A stretch of 64,000 nucleotides of DNA from Halobaculum limi. GTDB lineage: Archaea; Halobacteriota; Halobacteria; Halobacteriales; Haloferacaceae. Made by a program: the position numbers and the translations under genes. Below the pieces are notes generated by a model. It had not been told where the DNA came from. It did not search any database and saw nothing but the letters and a program-made list of their open reading frames with translations. Of the stretch, positions 45,875 to 55,438 are shown piece by piece. Each line of letters opens with the position of its first letter. The stretch's first letter is position 1. Location: contig NZ_CP120468.1 of the NCBI RefSeq assembly GCF_029490015.1, forward strand, positions 2,666,001 to 2,730,000. Reading direction: 5' to 3'.

Positions 45875-47128
45875 GTGTCCCACTCACCCGCGGTCCTCGC
45901 GGTCCACGACGTCGAGACCGCCTTCGACCACCCCGACCGGATCGGCCGCCTCGCCGCGACCGTCGGTGGCCGCGATGACCGGACCCTCCTCCTCGACGCG
46001 GGAGACACGACCGCGATGGGTGCGCTCGCGGTCGTCTCCGACCGCGGTCGGACCGAGGCGGTCGCCTTCCACGACGCGGTCGCCCCCGACGCCCACGTCC
46101 CCGGTAACCACGACTTCGACGAGGGACTCGGAACCCTCGCCGAGTTCGTCGCCGCGACACCCGGTGACTGGCTGGCGGCGAACGTGCCCGCAGTCGATTT
46201 GCCTGGCAGCACCGTTCTCGATGCCGCCGACGAGACGGTCGGTGTCGTTGGCGTCTGTCACCCGAAGACCCCCGACATCTGTCGGGCGGTTCGAGACGTC
46301 GAGTTCACCGACCCCGTCGAGGCCGCCCGACGGGAACTGACGGCGCTCCGGGACCGAGGTGTCGACCGTGCGGTCGTCCTCTCACACTGCGGCGCACGCG
46401 ACCGCGACATCGCCCGCGGAACCGACGCAGACGCTGTGGTGGGTGGCCACCTCCACGAGTGTCGAGTCGCTCGGGTCGAAGGGACGCTCCTCGCCCGCGG
46501 CGACGGCGGCGGTCGCGACGTGGTCCACGTGGCGCTTGGCGACCGGCCGGACGCCCGGATCGTCGAGACGGCCGGCGTCGACGCCGCTGGCGACGTCGCC
46601 GACGCCTATCGGAGGCGACACGCCGAAACCAGCCTCGACGACCGAGTCGCTCAACTATCCGAGGGTGTCGAACAGTCCGATGTCGTCCGGTTCGTCGCCG
46701 ATGCCTACCGAGTGCGAGCGGACGCTGACGCCGGCTTGGCCGTCTCGGCGGCGGTCCGCGAACCGCTCCCCGCCGACGTGGAGGAACGACACCTCGTCGG
46801 GACGGTCCCGTTCGAGTCGCACCTCGTCGCCGTCGACGTGGCCGGCGCGGACCTCCGTGCGGCGCTACGGACCTGCCGCGACCCGCTCGACGACACACAC
46901 GGCCACGTCGTCTGGGCCCGCGCAGACGTCGACAACCTCACTGTCGACGGTGACCCCGTTCGTGAGCGCGACCGCTATCGGATCGCGTGTACGACCTACG
47001 AGACGGAGACGGGGCTGCTGCCGGGTCTGGCGTCGGACTGCGTCGTCGACGACTGCGGCCTCCAGTACGAACACGTCGTCGCGTACGCACGCGACGGCGG
47101 ACTCGGCGTGGCGGACGACCGAGCGTAA
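45875..47128 (+). CDS. 5'-nucleotidase/metallophosphatase-like protein
   Basis: This 417-residue protein resembles the UshA-like two-domain phosphatases. The N-terminal domain has [23 protein letters not shown] and GGHLHE, and the C-terminal domain (about residues 265-410) is 5'-nucleotidase-like. The first metal motif, usually D-x-H, reads as HDVETA here, so metal binding may differ. There is no signal peptide, so it is probably cytoplasmic. The GTG at 45875 is chosen, with a TATA-like ggttttgtg 26 bases upstream. It lies between atpB and atpD on the opposite strand. Confidence 0.8.
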   Translation: MSHSPAVLAVHDVETAFDHPDRIGRLAATVGGRDDRTLLLDAGDTTAMGALAVVSDRGRTEAVAFHDAVAPDAHVPGNHDFDEGLGTLAEFVAATPGDWLAANVPAVDLPGSTVLDAADETVGVVGVCHPKTPDICRAVRDVEFTDPVEAARRELTALRDRGVDRAVVLSHCGARDRDIARGTDADAVVGGHLHECRVARVEGTLLARGDGGGRDVVHVALGDRPDARIVETAGVDAAGDVADAYRRRHAETSLDDRVAQLSEGVEQSDVVRFVADAYRVRADADAGLAVSAAVREPLPADVEERHLVGTVPFESHLVAVDVAGADLRAALRTCRDPLDDTHGHVVWARADVDNLTVDGDPVRERDRYRIACTTYETETGLLPGLASDCVVDDCGLQYEHVVAYARDGGLGVADDRA

Positions 47129-47196
47129 CGACGCCGAGCGCCGCGGCTCCCGACCGGAGTGGCTCGAAAGAAGATAGGCGACGTGCGCCGTCGGTA

Positions 47197-48621
47197 TCAG
47201 TCCGCGGAGACTTCCTCGGCCTCGGCGCCGGCCGAGACGTCCTCGCGGTAGTGTTCCTCGATGAGGTCCTCGTCGACGCGGTTGAGTTCCTCCTTCGGCA
47301 GCGTCGACAGGAGGTCCCAGCCGAGTTCGAGCGTCTCGTCGATGGTACGGTTCGTGTCGAAGCCCTGCTGGACGAACTGCTCCTCGAACGCGTCCGCGAA
47401 GTCGAGGTACTTGTTGTCACGCTCCGACAGCGCCTCGCGACCGACAATGTTCACGAGGTCGCGCAGGTCTTCACCCTCCGCGTACGCCGCGTACATCTGG
47501 TCGGAGACGTCGGCGTGGTCCGCGCGGGTGAGTCCCTCGCCGATACCGTCGTCCATCAGGCGCGACAGGCTGGGCAGCACGTTCACTGGCGGCTTGATGC
47601 CCTGGCTGTGCAGGGGACGGTCCATCATAATCTGCCCCTCCGTGATGTACCCCGTCAGGTCGGGGATCGGGTGCGTGTCGTCGTCACCCGGCATCGTGAG
47701 GATGGGAATCTGCGTGACGGAGCCGTCACGGTCCTTGAGGCGACCGGCGCGCTCGTACAGTTGCGCCAAGTCGGTGTACATGTACCCGGGGTAGCCACGG
47801 CGTCCGGGCACCTCCTCGCGGGCGGCACCGATCTCACGAAGCGCCTCACAGTAGTTCGTCATGTCTGTCAGGACGACGAGCACGTGGTACCCCTTGTCGA
47901 ACGCGAGGTACTCGGCGGTGGTGAGCGCCAGGCGCGGTGTGACCGTCCGCTCGACTGCGGGGTCGTCCGCGAGGTTCATGAAGACGACCGAACGCTCCAG
48001 TGCGCCGGTGCGCTCGAAGTCGTCCATGAACTCGTTGGCCTCCTCCTGCGTGATGCCCATCGCACCGAAGATGACTGCGAACTCCGTCTCCTCGCCGTCC
48101 TCGGAGTTCTCCTCCGGCACGGTCGCCTGCCGCGCAATCTGCAGCGCCAGGTCGTTGTGCGGGAGCCCGGAGCCCGAGAAGATCGGGAGCTTCTGACCGC
48201 GGACGAGCGTGTTCATCCCGTCGATGGCCGAGACGCCCGTCTGGATGAACTCCTCGGGGTACTCGCGGCTGTACGGGTTGATCGCCGCGCCGACGATGTT
48301 CCGGCGCTCGTCGGGGACGATCTCCGGGCCGCCGTCGATGGGGTTACCGGAGCCGTCGAGCACGCGGCCGAGCAGGTCCTCGGTCACGGGCATCTTCAGC
48401 GTCTCGCCCAGGAATCGGACCGAGGCGTTGCGGTCGATGCCGGTGGTTCCCTCGAACACCTGGATGGCGACGATGCCGTCCTCGGATTCGAGGACCTGAC
48501 CGCGCTTCGTCTCGCCGCTCGGCGTCTCGATCTCGACGATCTCGTCGTAGCCGATGGGTTCGTCGACCTCGGCGTACACCAGCGGGCCGCTGACTTCCGT
48601 GATGGTTTGGTACTCTTTCAT
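47197..48621 (-). CDS. atpB: A-type ATP synthase subunit B
   Basis: This 474-residue subunit is the non-catalytic regulatory partner of A in the hexameric head. It lacks the Walker A Lys: the corresponding loop is SGSGLPHND. Other marks are [19 protein letters not shown] and the [13 protein letters not shown] region. Its start lies three bases after the atpA stop, so it is tightly coupled within the operon, and it is the last gene of the contiguous cluster. Confidence 0.97.
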   Translation of the reverse strand: MKEYQTITEVSGPLVYAEVDEPIGYDEIVEIETPSGETKRGQVLESEDGIVAIQVFEGTTGIDRNASVRFLGETLKMPVTEDLLGRVLDGSGNPIDGGPEIVPDERRNIVGAAINPYSREYPEEFIQTGVSAIDGMNTLVRGQKLPIFSGSGLPHNDLALQIARQATVPEENSEDGEETEFAVIFGAMGITQEEANEFMDDFERTGALERSVVFMNLADDPAVERTVTPRLALTTAEYLAFDKGYHVLVVLTDMTNYCEALREIGAAREEVPGRRGYPGYMYTDLAQLYERAGRLKDRDGSVTQIPILTMPGDDDTHPIPDLTGYITEGQIMMDRPLHSQGIKPPVNVLPSLSRLMDDGIGEGLTRADHADVSDQMYAAYAEGEDLRDLVNIVGREALSERDNKYLDFADAFEEQFVQQGFDTNRTIDETLELGWDLLSTLPKEELNRVDEDLIEEHYREDVSAGAEAEEVSAD

Positions 48622-48624
48622 GGT

Positions 48625-50388
48625 TCAGTAGAGCGAGCGGATCTGCTCGGTGATGTCGGCTTCGAGCTCCTCCACGAACGCTTCCCAGTCTTCCTGGGTC
48701 GCAATGCGGTTGAGCTTCGGCGCCGCGTCGATGTTGGTGACGTCCTCGATGGGTACACCAGCGTCGAGCGCGTCGAACGCCTCGTCGTTGAACGTCTGGA
48801 TCGTCGAGAGGATCGCGTACGTCTTCTCGGGCGGACAGTACATGTCCACGTCGATGAACGCGTTCTGCTGGAGGTAGCCCTCACGCAGGTAGCGCGCGAC
48901 CTCGAGGGTGAGCTGCTGGTCCTCGGGCAGGGCGTCCTTCCCGACGAGCTGGACGATCTCTTGGAGTTCGCCCTCCTCGTCGAGCGTGTCGACGGCCCAC
49001 TGCCGCCTCTCGGGCCAGTCCTCGGCGACGTTCTCCTTGAACCACGGGTCCAGCTGATCCTGGTACAGCGAGTACGACTCGTTCCAGTTGATCGCTGGGA
49101 AGTGGCGGCGCTCGGCCAGGTCGGCGTCGAGCGCCCAGAACGTCTTGACGATACGCAGGGTGTTCTGCGTGACCGGCTCGGAGAAGTCGCCGCCGGGCGG
49201 CGAGACCGCGCCGATGACCGAGACGGAGCCTTCGGATCCGTTGATGTTCTCGAAGTAGCCGGCGCGCTCGTAGAACTCTGCGAGGCGCGCGGCGAGGTAC
49301 GCGGGGTACCCCTCCTCACCGGGCATCTCCTCCAGACGGGAGGAGATCTCGCGCATCGCCTCCGCCCACCGCGAGGTGGAGTCGGCCATAAGCGCCACGT
49401 CGTACCCCATGTCGCGGTAGTACTCCGCGATGGTGATGCCGGTGTACACGCACGACTCGCGTGCGGCAACGGGCATGTTCGACGTGTTCGCGATGAGCGA
49501 GGTGCGGGCCATCAGCGAGTTGCCCGTCTTCGGGTCCTCCAGTTCGGGGAAGTCCTCGATGACCTCGGTCATCTCGTTGCCACGCTCGCCACAGCCGACG
49601 TAGACGACGATGTCGGCGTCGGCGAACTTGGCGAGGCTGTGCTGCGTGACCGTCTTCCCGGAGCCGAACGGCCCCGGAATCGCCGCGGTCCCGCCCTTGG
49701 CGATGGGGAAGAGGCCGTCGAGGATGCGCTGGCCCGACACCAGCGGAGTGCGCGGGGTGCGCTTCTCGATAGTCGGTCGCTTTTCGCGGACCGGCCACTC
49801 CTGCCGCATCGTGACCTCCTCGCCGTTCTCAAGCGTGACGACGGGGTCTTCGACGGTGAGTTCGCCATCTTCGACGCTCTCGACGACGCCACCCTCGTAG
49901 TCCGGCGGCACCATCACCTTGTGTTCGATGGTGACCGTCTCGGGGACGACGCCCACGATGTCGCCGGGTTCGACTTCGTCGCCGACCTCGACCTCGGGAG
50001 TGAACTCCCACTCCTTCTCAAGGTCGATGCCGGGCGCGTCGACACCGCGGTCGAGGAACGCGCTGTTCATCTTCTCTTCGAGCACGTCGAGCGGGCGCTG
50101 CACGCCGTCGTAGATGGCGTCCAGCATCCCTGGCCCCAGGTCGACGGTGAGTGGTTCGCCCGTGTTCTCGACGGGTTCGCCGGGGGCAACCCCGGAGGTC
50201 TCCTCGTACACCTGGATTGTCGTGACGTCGCCTTCGATCTCGATGACCTCGCCCATCAGCCCTTCGTCGCCGACGTAGACGACGTCGTTCATGCGGGCGT
50301 CGAGGTCGACGGCCTTCACGACCGGGCCGCTCACGCTGTTGATGCGTCCGGTTCCTTCGGTCGGTTCGGTTTCGCTTGCCTGACTCAT
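48625..50388 (-). CDS. atpA: A-type ATP synthase subunit A, catalytic
   Basis: This 587-residue catalytic subunit binds and hydrolyses or makes ATP in the head of the synthase. It has the N-terminal barrel ([13 protein letters not shown]), the archaeal insertion, the P-loop GPFGSGKT near residue 236, [11 protein letters not shown] and the [11 protein letters not shown] segment. No intein is present (length is normal). It is spaced four bases from atpF upstream and three from atpB downstream in the operon. Confidence 0.98.
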   Translation of the reverse strand: MSQASETEPTEGTGRINSVSGPVVKAVDLDARMNDVVYVGDEGLMGEVIEIEGDVTTIQVYEETSGVAPGEPVENTGEPLTVDLGPGMLDAIYDGVQRPLDVLEEKMNSAFLDRGVDAPGIDLEKEWEFTPEVEVGDEVEPGDIVGVVPETVTIEHKVMVPPDYEGGVVESVEDGELTVEDPVVTLENGEEVTMRQEWPVREKRPTIEKRTPRTPLVSGQRILDGLFPIAKGGTAAIPGPFGSGKTVTQHSLAKFADADIVVYVGCGERGNEMTEVIEDFPELEDPKTGNSLMARTSLIANTSNMPVAARESCVYTGITIAEYYRDMGYDVALMADSTSRWAEAMREISSRLEEMPGEEGYPAYLAARLAEFYERAGYFENINGSEGSVSVIGAVSPPGGDFSEPVTQNTLRIVKTFWALDADLAERRHFPAINWNESYSLYQDQLDPWFKENVAEDWPERRQWAVDTLDEEGELQEIVQLVGKDALPEDQQLTLEVARYLREGYLQQNAFIDVDMYCPPEKTYAILSTIQTFNDEAFDALDAGVPIEDVTNIDAAPKLNRIATQEDWEAFVEELEADITEQIRSLY

Positions 50389-50392
50389 GTGT

Positions 50393-50716
50393 TCACTCGT
50401 CCTCGTCCATCAGGTCGATCCCGATGGCTCTCTTGATCTGTTCGCGTAGGCCGCTCCCGGCGCCGCCGCCGAGCGTGACCAACACCGGTTCGACGCTTCC
50501 CTCAACGTCTCTACGGACAGTCCGCGAGAGGTGGTCGAGGTCCTCGTCGAGCATCACCACGATGCCGACGTTGTCGTCGGCGAGCGTCGACTCCACCGCG
50601 TCGTCGAGGCGCTCGTCTTTCTCCTCGTCGGGAATGTTCTCGCACTTGCGGACGCCGGCGAGTCGGAACCCGGTGGTGAACTCCGGACTACCGATGACCG
50701 CGATTTCCTGACTCAT
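50393..50716 (-). CDS. atpF: A-type ATP synthase subunit F
   Basis: This 107-residue subunit belongs to the central stalk with D. It begins with the [20 protein letters not shown] strand-helix, typical of the Rossmann-like F subunit, and has the [12 protein letters not shown] middle segment. It overlaps the end of atpC by four bases and precedes atpA by four bases. Confidence 0.95.
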   Translation of the reverse strand: MSQEIAVIGSPEFTTGFRLAGVRKCENIPDEEKDERLDDAVESTLADDNVGIVVMLDEDLDHLSRTVRRDVEGSVEPVLVTLGGGAGSGLREQIKRAIGIDLMDEDE

Positions 50717-51762
50717 ATGATCACCAGTTCGTCTTCGATCTCCTCGGGGGAGAGGTCGGCCTCCTTGCCACGCGCGATAGCGCGGATGTTGTCGACCTCG
50801 CGTTCCTTCGCGAGCACGTACGACACCACCGGCGTCACCGACAGCGGGTGAACGAGCCCCAGCGAGTCCGCGTACTCCAGCAGGGCCGCTTCGAGCGCGT
50901 GCTCGAAGGCGATGAGGCTGTCAGCCTCCTCGAGTTCCGACAGCGCCGACGACAGTTCGTCGCCGTACCGCGACTCGCGGATGCGCTGGACCAACTCGTC
51001 GGTGTTGGACGCGAGTTGCGTCAACTCCGCCGCCGAGAACAGCACGCCGCCCTCGATGAAGTACTCCGAGGGGTCAATGTCCGCGCCAGAACGCGAGAGC
51101 CGTAGCGTGTTGATCGCGTTACGGAAGTCGATCTCTGCTTCGAGGAACTCGCGGTACTCGCCGAGCGCCTCACCAGTGAGGTCGTCGGTTCGCAGCAGAC
51201 TGTAGTACGCGCGGTCGACCGCGTTCTCCAGCGGCACGAGCACGCCCGTCGACTCGTAGTCGTCGAGCGCCTCGGCCAGCGAGCGCCCGAACACGGTGCC
51301 CGCCAGTAGCTCGACAACCTCCTCGATGGTGCCGGCGTCGAGCAACTGGTCGATCAGTCGGTCTGAGAACTCGCCCGCTCGAATGAGGTCGTCGTTGACC
51401 GCATCTCGCTCGGTGTCGGCGTAGATGCCGCGCAGCACGGTCTTGATGTTCCACGCGTCGAACTTGCGGAGGTACCGGGCGACGTGGCCGTACAGCGCAC
51501 CGTCGCACCACTTCAAGATGGCCTCGAAGTCCTCCGCGAGACTCGCGTTGAGCGCGTACTCGATGAGGTCGACGCCCGAGAACCGCGACCCGAGGGCGTT
51601 GATCTCTTCTTCGTACGCCGGCGATTCCTCCATGAACCGGGCGATCTCAGCCGGGCTCATCCTGACGAGTTTCCGGTAGTCGTCCACCTCGTATAGCGCG
51701 GCTCGGCGCGATCGCACGCGAGCGTTGACGTATTCGGGGTTCGACGTGCCGGTGTTACTCAT
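50713..51762 (-). CDS. atpC: A-type ATP synthase subunit C
   Basis: This 349-residue helical subunit (the d/C type) sits at the base of the rotor between the central stalk and the K ring. It is almost entirely helical, with repeated ARVRSRRAALYEVDDYRKLV-type motifs at the start and two related halves. It overlaps atpE upstream by eight bases and atpF downstream by four bases. Confidence 0.95.
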   Translation of the reverse strand: MSNTGTSNPEYVNARVRSRRAALYEVDDYRKLVRMSPAEIARFMEESPAYEEEINALGSRFSGVDLIEYALNASLAEDFEAILKWCDGALYGHVARYLRKFDAWNIKTVLRGIYADTERDAVNDDLIRAGEFSDRLIDQLLDAGTIEEVVELLAGTVFGRSLAEALDDYESTGVLVPLENAVDRAYYSLLRTDDLTGEALGEYREFLEAEIDFRNAINTLRLSRSGADIDPSEYFIEGGVLFSAAELTQLASNTDELVQRIRESRYGDELSSALSELEEADSLIAFEHALEAALLEYADSLGLVHPLSVTPVVSYVLAKEREVDNIRAIARGKEADLSPEEIEDELVII

Positions 51763-52339
51763 CTTCGAAGAGTCGGTCGCTCAGCTGCTTGAGGTTGTCT
51801 TCCCAGACGGCCTCAAGCACCGAGTCGAACGTGTTGTTCACCCGGACGCGCGACTCCTCGCTCTCGACGACGACGCCGCCGAGACACTCGCGGTCGCCAG
51901 CGAACGACCAGCCCTCGTAGTCGGCGAGGATCTCCGTGAGGAGTTCCTCGTCGTCGGCGCGACCGTGGACAGCGACGGACTCGTTGTCGTCGAACTCCGG
52001 TGCAGCCGCGTCGAGCAGCGAGCGGGTCAGTTCCTCACGCTCGTCACCCTCGAGGTCGGCGATGGCCGCCTCGGTCTGCTCGCGGACGTCCGCCAGCACG
52101 TCGCGGCGAGCCTCGAGGCGCTGCTGTTTCGCCTCCAGTTTCGCTGCCGAGAGCGTCTGTTCGCGCTCCTGTTCGATCTGTCGTTCGACGTCCTGTTCCC
52201 GGCTCTCGATGATCTCGTCGGCCTCCTCCTCGGCCTCGGCGACGATCTCCGCTGCGCGCTCCTCCGCGTCTTCTTGGATTTCCTCTGCACGCGCGCGGGC
52301 CTCGTCTTCGATGTCTTGGACGACTGTCTCCAGACTCAT
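51755..52339 (-). CDS. atpE: A-type ATP synthase subunit E
   Basis: This 194-residue peripheral-stalk subunit pairs with H. An N-terminal half of Glu/Ala-rich coiled coil (about residues 1-95, with AEERAAEIVAEAEEEADE) leads to a globular C-terminal domain that binds the head, with RVNNTFDSVLEAVWEDNL. Its start lies 21 bases after the atpK stop. Confidence 0.95.
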   Translation of the reverse strand: MSLETVVQDIEDEARARAEEIQEDAEERAAEIVAEAEEEADEIIESREQDVERQIEQEREQTLSAAKLEAKQQRLEARRDVLADVREQTEAAIADLEGDEREELTRSLLDAAAPEFDDNESVAVHGRADDEELLTEILADYEGWSFAGDRECLGGVVVESEESRVRVNNTFDSVLEAVWEDNLKQLSDRLFEDE

Positions 52340-52360
52340 AATGGAAAGGGAGGGGGCGGT

Positions 52361-52618
52361 TTAGACCAGGAAGATGGTGACCAGTGCGAGGATGACGAGA
52401 GTCTCCGGGAGGACGGTGAAAATCAGCCCGGACACGAAGAGGTCGTCGTCCTCAGCAACAGCGCCAATCGCGGCCGAACCGATGCCGCGCTCGGCGTACC
52501 CCGCGCCGAACGCCGCGAGACCAACCGCGAGCGCCGCCGCCGCGTTGGCGGTCAGTGCGGGGGAGCTGCTACCTTCCTGCAGTACAACGTTGCCGATTTC
52601 GGATGTGAGTTCGAGCAT
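52361..52618 (-). CDS. atpK: A-type ATP synthase K (rotor-ring) subunit
   Basis: This 85-residue proteolipid forms the membrane rotor ring that carries protons. It has two transmembrane helices, the first GNAALAVGLAAFGAGYAERG-like and the second containing the ion-binding Glu in VLPETLVILALV, the family's proton site. The ATG at 52618 is chosen; the longer frame to 52690 runs through the leader. It is the most abundant subunit and has an unusual leader (see findings). Confidence 0.96.
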   Translation of the reverse strand: MLELTSEIGNVVLQEGSSSPALTANAAAALAVGLAAFGAGYAERGIGSAAIGAVAEDDDLFVSGLIFTVLPETLVILALVTIFLV

Positions 52619-52675
52619 GGTATTCGGTAGGCGGGTGCCTAACTCCGGACAGGTCGTGTTTGGACCCAGAGAGTG

Positions 52676-52683
52676 CATAAAGG
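52676..52683 (-). promoter_or_regulatory. atpK: possible internal promoter before atpK
   Basis: On the minus strand cctttatg lies about 61 bases before the atpK ATG. It could drive extra transcription of the ring subunit, with a leader of about 30 bases. Confidence 0.35.
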
Positions 52684-52706
52684 TTCCCAAAGCGAACGAC
52701 GAGACG

Positions 52707-52754
52707 GTGAAAAACAGCCGATAGGAGCCGCAGCTGTGTGTGACTCTGTCACAC
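52707..52754 (-). terminator. hairpin and T-run between atpI and atpK
   Basis: A perfect seven-base stem GTGTGAC/GTCACAC with a three-base loop (52738-52754) is followed on the minus strand by a run of five T (about 52709-52715). It could terminate part of the transcription or act as a processing site. Confidence 0.4.
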
Positions 52755-52786
52755 CGAACGCAGGTGAAGCCGCGGCCGTGAGCGGA

Positions 52787-55024
52787 CTACTCCTCGGCGG
52801 TGTAGCGTCGCTCGTGGCCGAACGGCAGGTACTCCGTACCGCCGCCGTCGAAGAACTTCGAGAAGAACTCGTAGTACTCCAGACGGACGGCCTGCAGGCC
52901 GGCAGAGGTGACCCCGAGCGCGAGCACGAGGATGTGCCCGAGCACGAGGATCAACAGGCCACCGACCACGGCGGCCGCACCGCCGTGGACGAGGCCGCCG
53001 AACATAATCGCCTCACGTCCGTACTCTGCGGCGTAGTAGTCGGGGCCGTTACTGAGCATAAAGTGGAACTCGCCGTCGTGCTCGTACGCCCCGAAGAACA
53101 GGAGGTTGACGACGAACGCCATCCCCGCCTTCGCGAGCAGCACTGCGGCGATCCGGGTGTAACTCAGCACGTTCACCAGCACGTCGAAGATCTCGAGGAT
53201 CTCGGCGGGCGCACCGATCAACAGCAGGAGCGCACCGACGAGGAACATCGCGAACCCGAGGTAACCGACGACGGCCGGGAAGCCGCTGAAGCCGAGCGCG
53301 AACGCTGCCTTCTCGCTTCCCGTCCCGTCGAAGACGGTGTAGATGAACTCCGGCGCGGTGCCGGCGGCGGCCTCACTGAACACGAGCAGCCAGAGGCCGT
53401 TCATCCCCAGCAGCCACGAGCCTTTCTCGGTGATCGCGGCTTTCGCGCCGTGGAACTCCAGTTCCTCAAGGAACCCGAGGACGTAGCCGATGTTCAGGTG
53501 AAGCAGCGCGACGAGCGTCGAGACGACGAGCCACGCCTGTGCCCAGTAGAGGTCCGTCGGCTGGAGGCCCTTGTGGATCGGGGCGCTCGACAGACCGACC
53601 GTGCCCTCCCAGAAGTACGTCGAGATGCTGTGAAGGCCGAATATCTCCCCGTAGAAGATACCGAACAGGATGGTGAACAGCCCTGCGGCGATGGTGACGC
53701 CGCCCATCGACTTGAACGCCGGCGAGTCGAACTTCGAGTACAGGAAGTAGCCGATAGCGGTGTACAGCAATCCGTACCCGAAGTCACCGATCATGAACCC
53801 GAAGAACGCCGGGAAGGTCAAGAACAGGATCAGCGACGGGTCGAACTCGCGGTAGTTCGGCCGGCCGACCGCCTGCACCAACACTTCGAACGGTGCGACG
53901 AGGGCGCTGTTCTTCTGGATCACCGGCGGGTCGTCGTTGCGCATCACGACCGCGCCACCGGAGCCGTCTGCGACGGCCCGGGTTGGCTCTTCGCTGCTCT
54001 CGGCAGATTCCGGCTCCGTCTCCGGACCAGCGTCCTCGACGGACGGCGGCACGTCCTCGCGGACCTGCACTTCGCCGTCGGCGCCGAACGACGCCTGTTC
54101 GAGTTCTTCGACCTCGACGTGGTTGCCGACCGCGTCCTGCACCGCAGACGCGAACTTGGTGTAGCGTTCGGTCGGGATCCAGCCTTCAGCGACGAACGCG
54201 TTGCGCGTCGTCGCGAACGACAGCGGCGCTTCCGCCTTCTGGACCTCGATTGCGAGCGTCTCCTCGGCCGCCAGCAGGAAGCCCGCGGCCTCCTCGCGCT
54301 TGGCGTCGAGTTCGCTCTCGACGCTCTTGAGTTCGCGTTCCAGCGTCTCTTTCTCGGACTCGAGTTCGCTGATGTAAACGCTGGGCGAGACGTTGTCGCC
54401 CTCGACGTCGGGCACGTCCAGTCCGGCGAACTCCGCACTCACCAACGCGTCGAGCAGTGCGTCCTCGTCGGCGTCCGAGTCGGGACGCGCGAACACGGCG
54501 AGGACGTCGTCGCCGTACACCTCGTACTCGCTGAGGTCGGTGGCGTCGACGACCGCTCGCTCGACTGCGTCGCGGTCTCCCTCACCGACCACGACCTGCA
54601 GCGAGTCGTACCCCTGCAAGAGGTCGAGGTCGATGTCGAGTTGCGCGAACGGTTCGACCGCGTCGATGCGCTCTTCGACGGAGCGCAGTTGCGACCGCAG
54701 TTCGTCGCGCTGGTCATCGAGGGCGTTGACCTCGTCTCGGAGGTCCGCCACGCCCGTCGCCAGTTCGTCCTCGTCGAGGACGCGGGTCGGCCCCGCGTCG
54801 TCGTCGTCGACGTCGAGGATGGACTTGAGCGAGCGAACCGTGACCAGTTTGTCCGCGGCCCCCTCAGCTTCCGCTTGCGGGGACCCCTGATCGAAACCCT
54901 CCCAGCCACCGTCGTACTCGGTGACGTGGAGGAGGTTCATGTCGTGGACCGTCTCGACGACCGAGTCCAAGTACGCCTTGGATCCGGTCACCGAGACCTT
55001 GCTCATCTGCTCAGGCCTGAGCAT
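52787..55024 (-). CDS. atpI: A-type ATP synthase subunit I (a-type stator)
   Basis: This 745-residue subunit is the membrane stator that channels protons to the K ring. The N-terminal half (about residues 1-370) is soluble with coiled coil (a central 210-260 stretch of Glu/Lys). The C-terminal half has about eight transmembrane helices, with MIGDFGYGLLY, and the conserved Arg in LVNVLSYTRIAAVLLAKAG. ATG 55024 overlaps atpH by 14 bases. Codon choice and length are as usual. Confidence 0.95.
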   Translation of the reverse strand: MLRPEQMSKVSVTGSKAYLDSVVETVHDMNLLHVTEYDGGWEGFDQGSPQAEAEGAADKLVTVRSLKSILDVDDDDAGPTRVLDEDELATGVADLRDEVNALDDQRDELRSQLRSVEERIDAVEPFAQLDIDLDLLQGYDSLQVVVGEGDRDAVERAVVDATDLSEYEVYGDDVLAVFARPDSDADEDALLDALVSAEFAGLDVPDVEGDNVSPSVYISELESEKETLERELKSVESELDAKREEAAGFLLAAEETLAIEVQKAEAPLSFATTRNAFVAEGWIPTERYTKFASAVQDAVGNHVEVEELEQASFGADGEVQVREDVPPSVEDAGPETEPESAESSEEPTRAVADGSGGAVVMRNDDPPVIQKNSALVAPFEVLVQAVGRPNYREFDPSLILFLTFPAFFGFMIGDFGYGLLYTAIGYFLYSKFDSPAFKSMGGVTIAAGLFTILFGIFYGEIFGLHSISTYFWEGTVGLSSAPIHKGLQPTDLYWAQAWLVVSTLVALLHLNIGYVLGFLEELEFHGAKAAITEKGSWLLGMNGLWLLVFSEAAAGTAPEFIYTVFDGTGSEKAAFALGFSGFPAVVGYLGFAMFLVGALLLLIGAPAEILEIFDVLVNVLSYTRIAAVLLAKAGMAFVVNLLFFGAYEHDGEFHFMLSNGPDYYAAEYGREAIMFGGLVHGGAAAVVGGLLILVLGHILVLALGVTSAGLQAVRLEYYEFFSKFFDGGGTEYLPFGHERRYTAEE

Positions 55025-55343
55025 GTACCGCCTCCTCGAACCGTTCCACTGCGAACTCGACGACCTCCTCGACACGTTCGGTCGCCTCGTCCGCGAGTGC
55101 TTTCCGCTCGCGGCGGCCCTCCGCGATGATCTCCTCACGTTTCTCCTCGATTTCCTCGCGCGCTTCTTCGAGGCGTTCGGCCTCGATGCGATCGGCCTCC
55201 GCCTCGGCCTCGGCAAGGATCTCGTCAGCCTCCGTCCGGGCCTCCGAGATACGCGCCTCGCGGTCGGCCTCCGCCTGAGAGACAATCTCTTCGGCTTCGG
55301 CTTCGGCCTCCTTCACGCGTTCGAGAACTTCGGGTCTCGGCAT
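55011..55343 (-). CDS. atpH: A-type ATP synthase subunit H
   Basis: This 110-residue subunit is an almost wholly coiled-coil peripheral-stalk protein that pairs with E. It starts MPRPEVLERVKEAEAEAEEI and is made of Ala/Glu/Arg heptads throughout. It is the first gene of the cluster and overlaps atpI by 14 bases. The ATG at 55343 begins the coil; the longer frame upstream is antisense to the sulfotransferase-like gene. Confidence 0.93.
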   Translation of the reverse strand: MPRPEVLERVKEAEAEAEEIVSQAEADREARISEARTEADEILAEAEAEADRIEAERLEEAREEIEEKREEIIAEGRRERKALADEATERVEEVVEFAVERFEEAVHAQA

Positions 55344-55374
55344 AGGTACTCGTCGTCGTGAGTTTGCCCACGTC

Positions 55375-55383
55375 GATATAAGG
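55375..55383 (-). promoter_or_regulatory. atp operon promoter TATA element
   Basis: On the minus strand ccttatatc lies about 36 bases upstream of the atpH ATG, giving a leader of about ten bases. It is probably the main promoter for H-I-K-E-C-F-A-B. Confidence 0.5.
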
Positions 55384-55438
55384 TGTTTGCGGAACGTTCG
55401 TGTGGGGGTTTCCCCCGAAGTTCGCGGCCGTCTCGAGG

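Noticed and set aside
46987-50436. A 1149-codon plus-strand open frame across atpB and atpA
   Set aside because: It is a shadow of two unmistakable ATP synthase genes on the minus strand, with Arg/Val/Leu-rich translation and no recognisable domain.
52673-55129. An 818-codon plus-strand open frame opposite atpI
   Set aside because: Opposite atpI, which has the full conserved membrane domain; the plus-strand translation has no domain.
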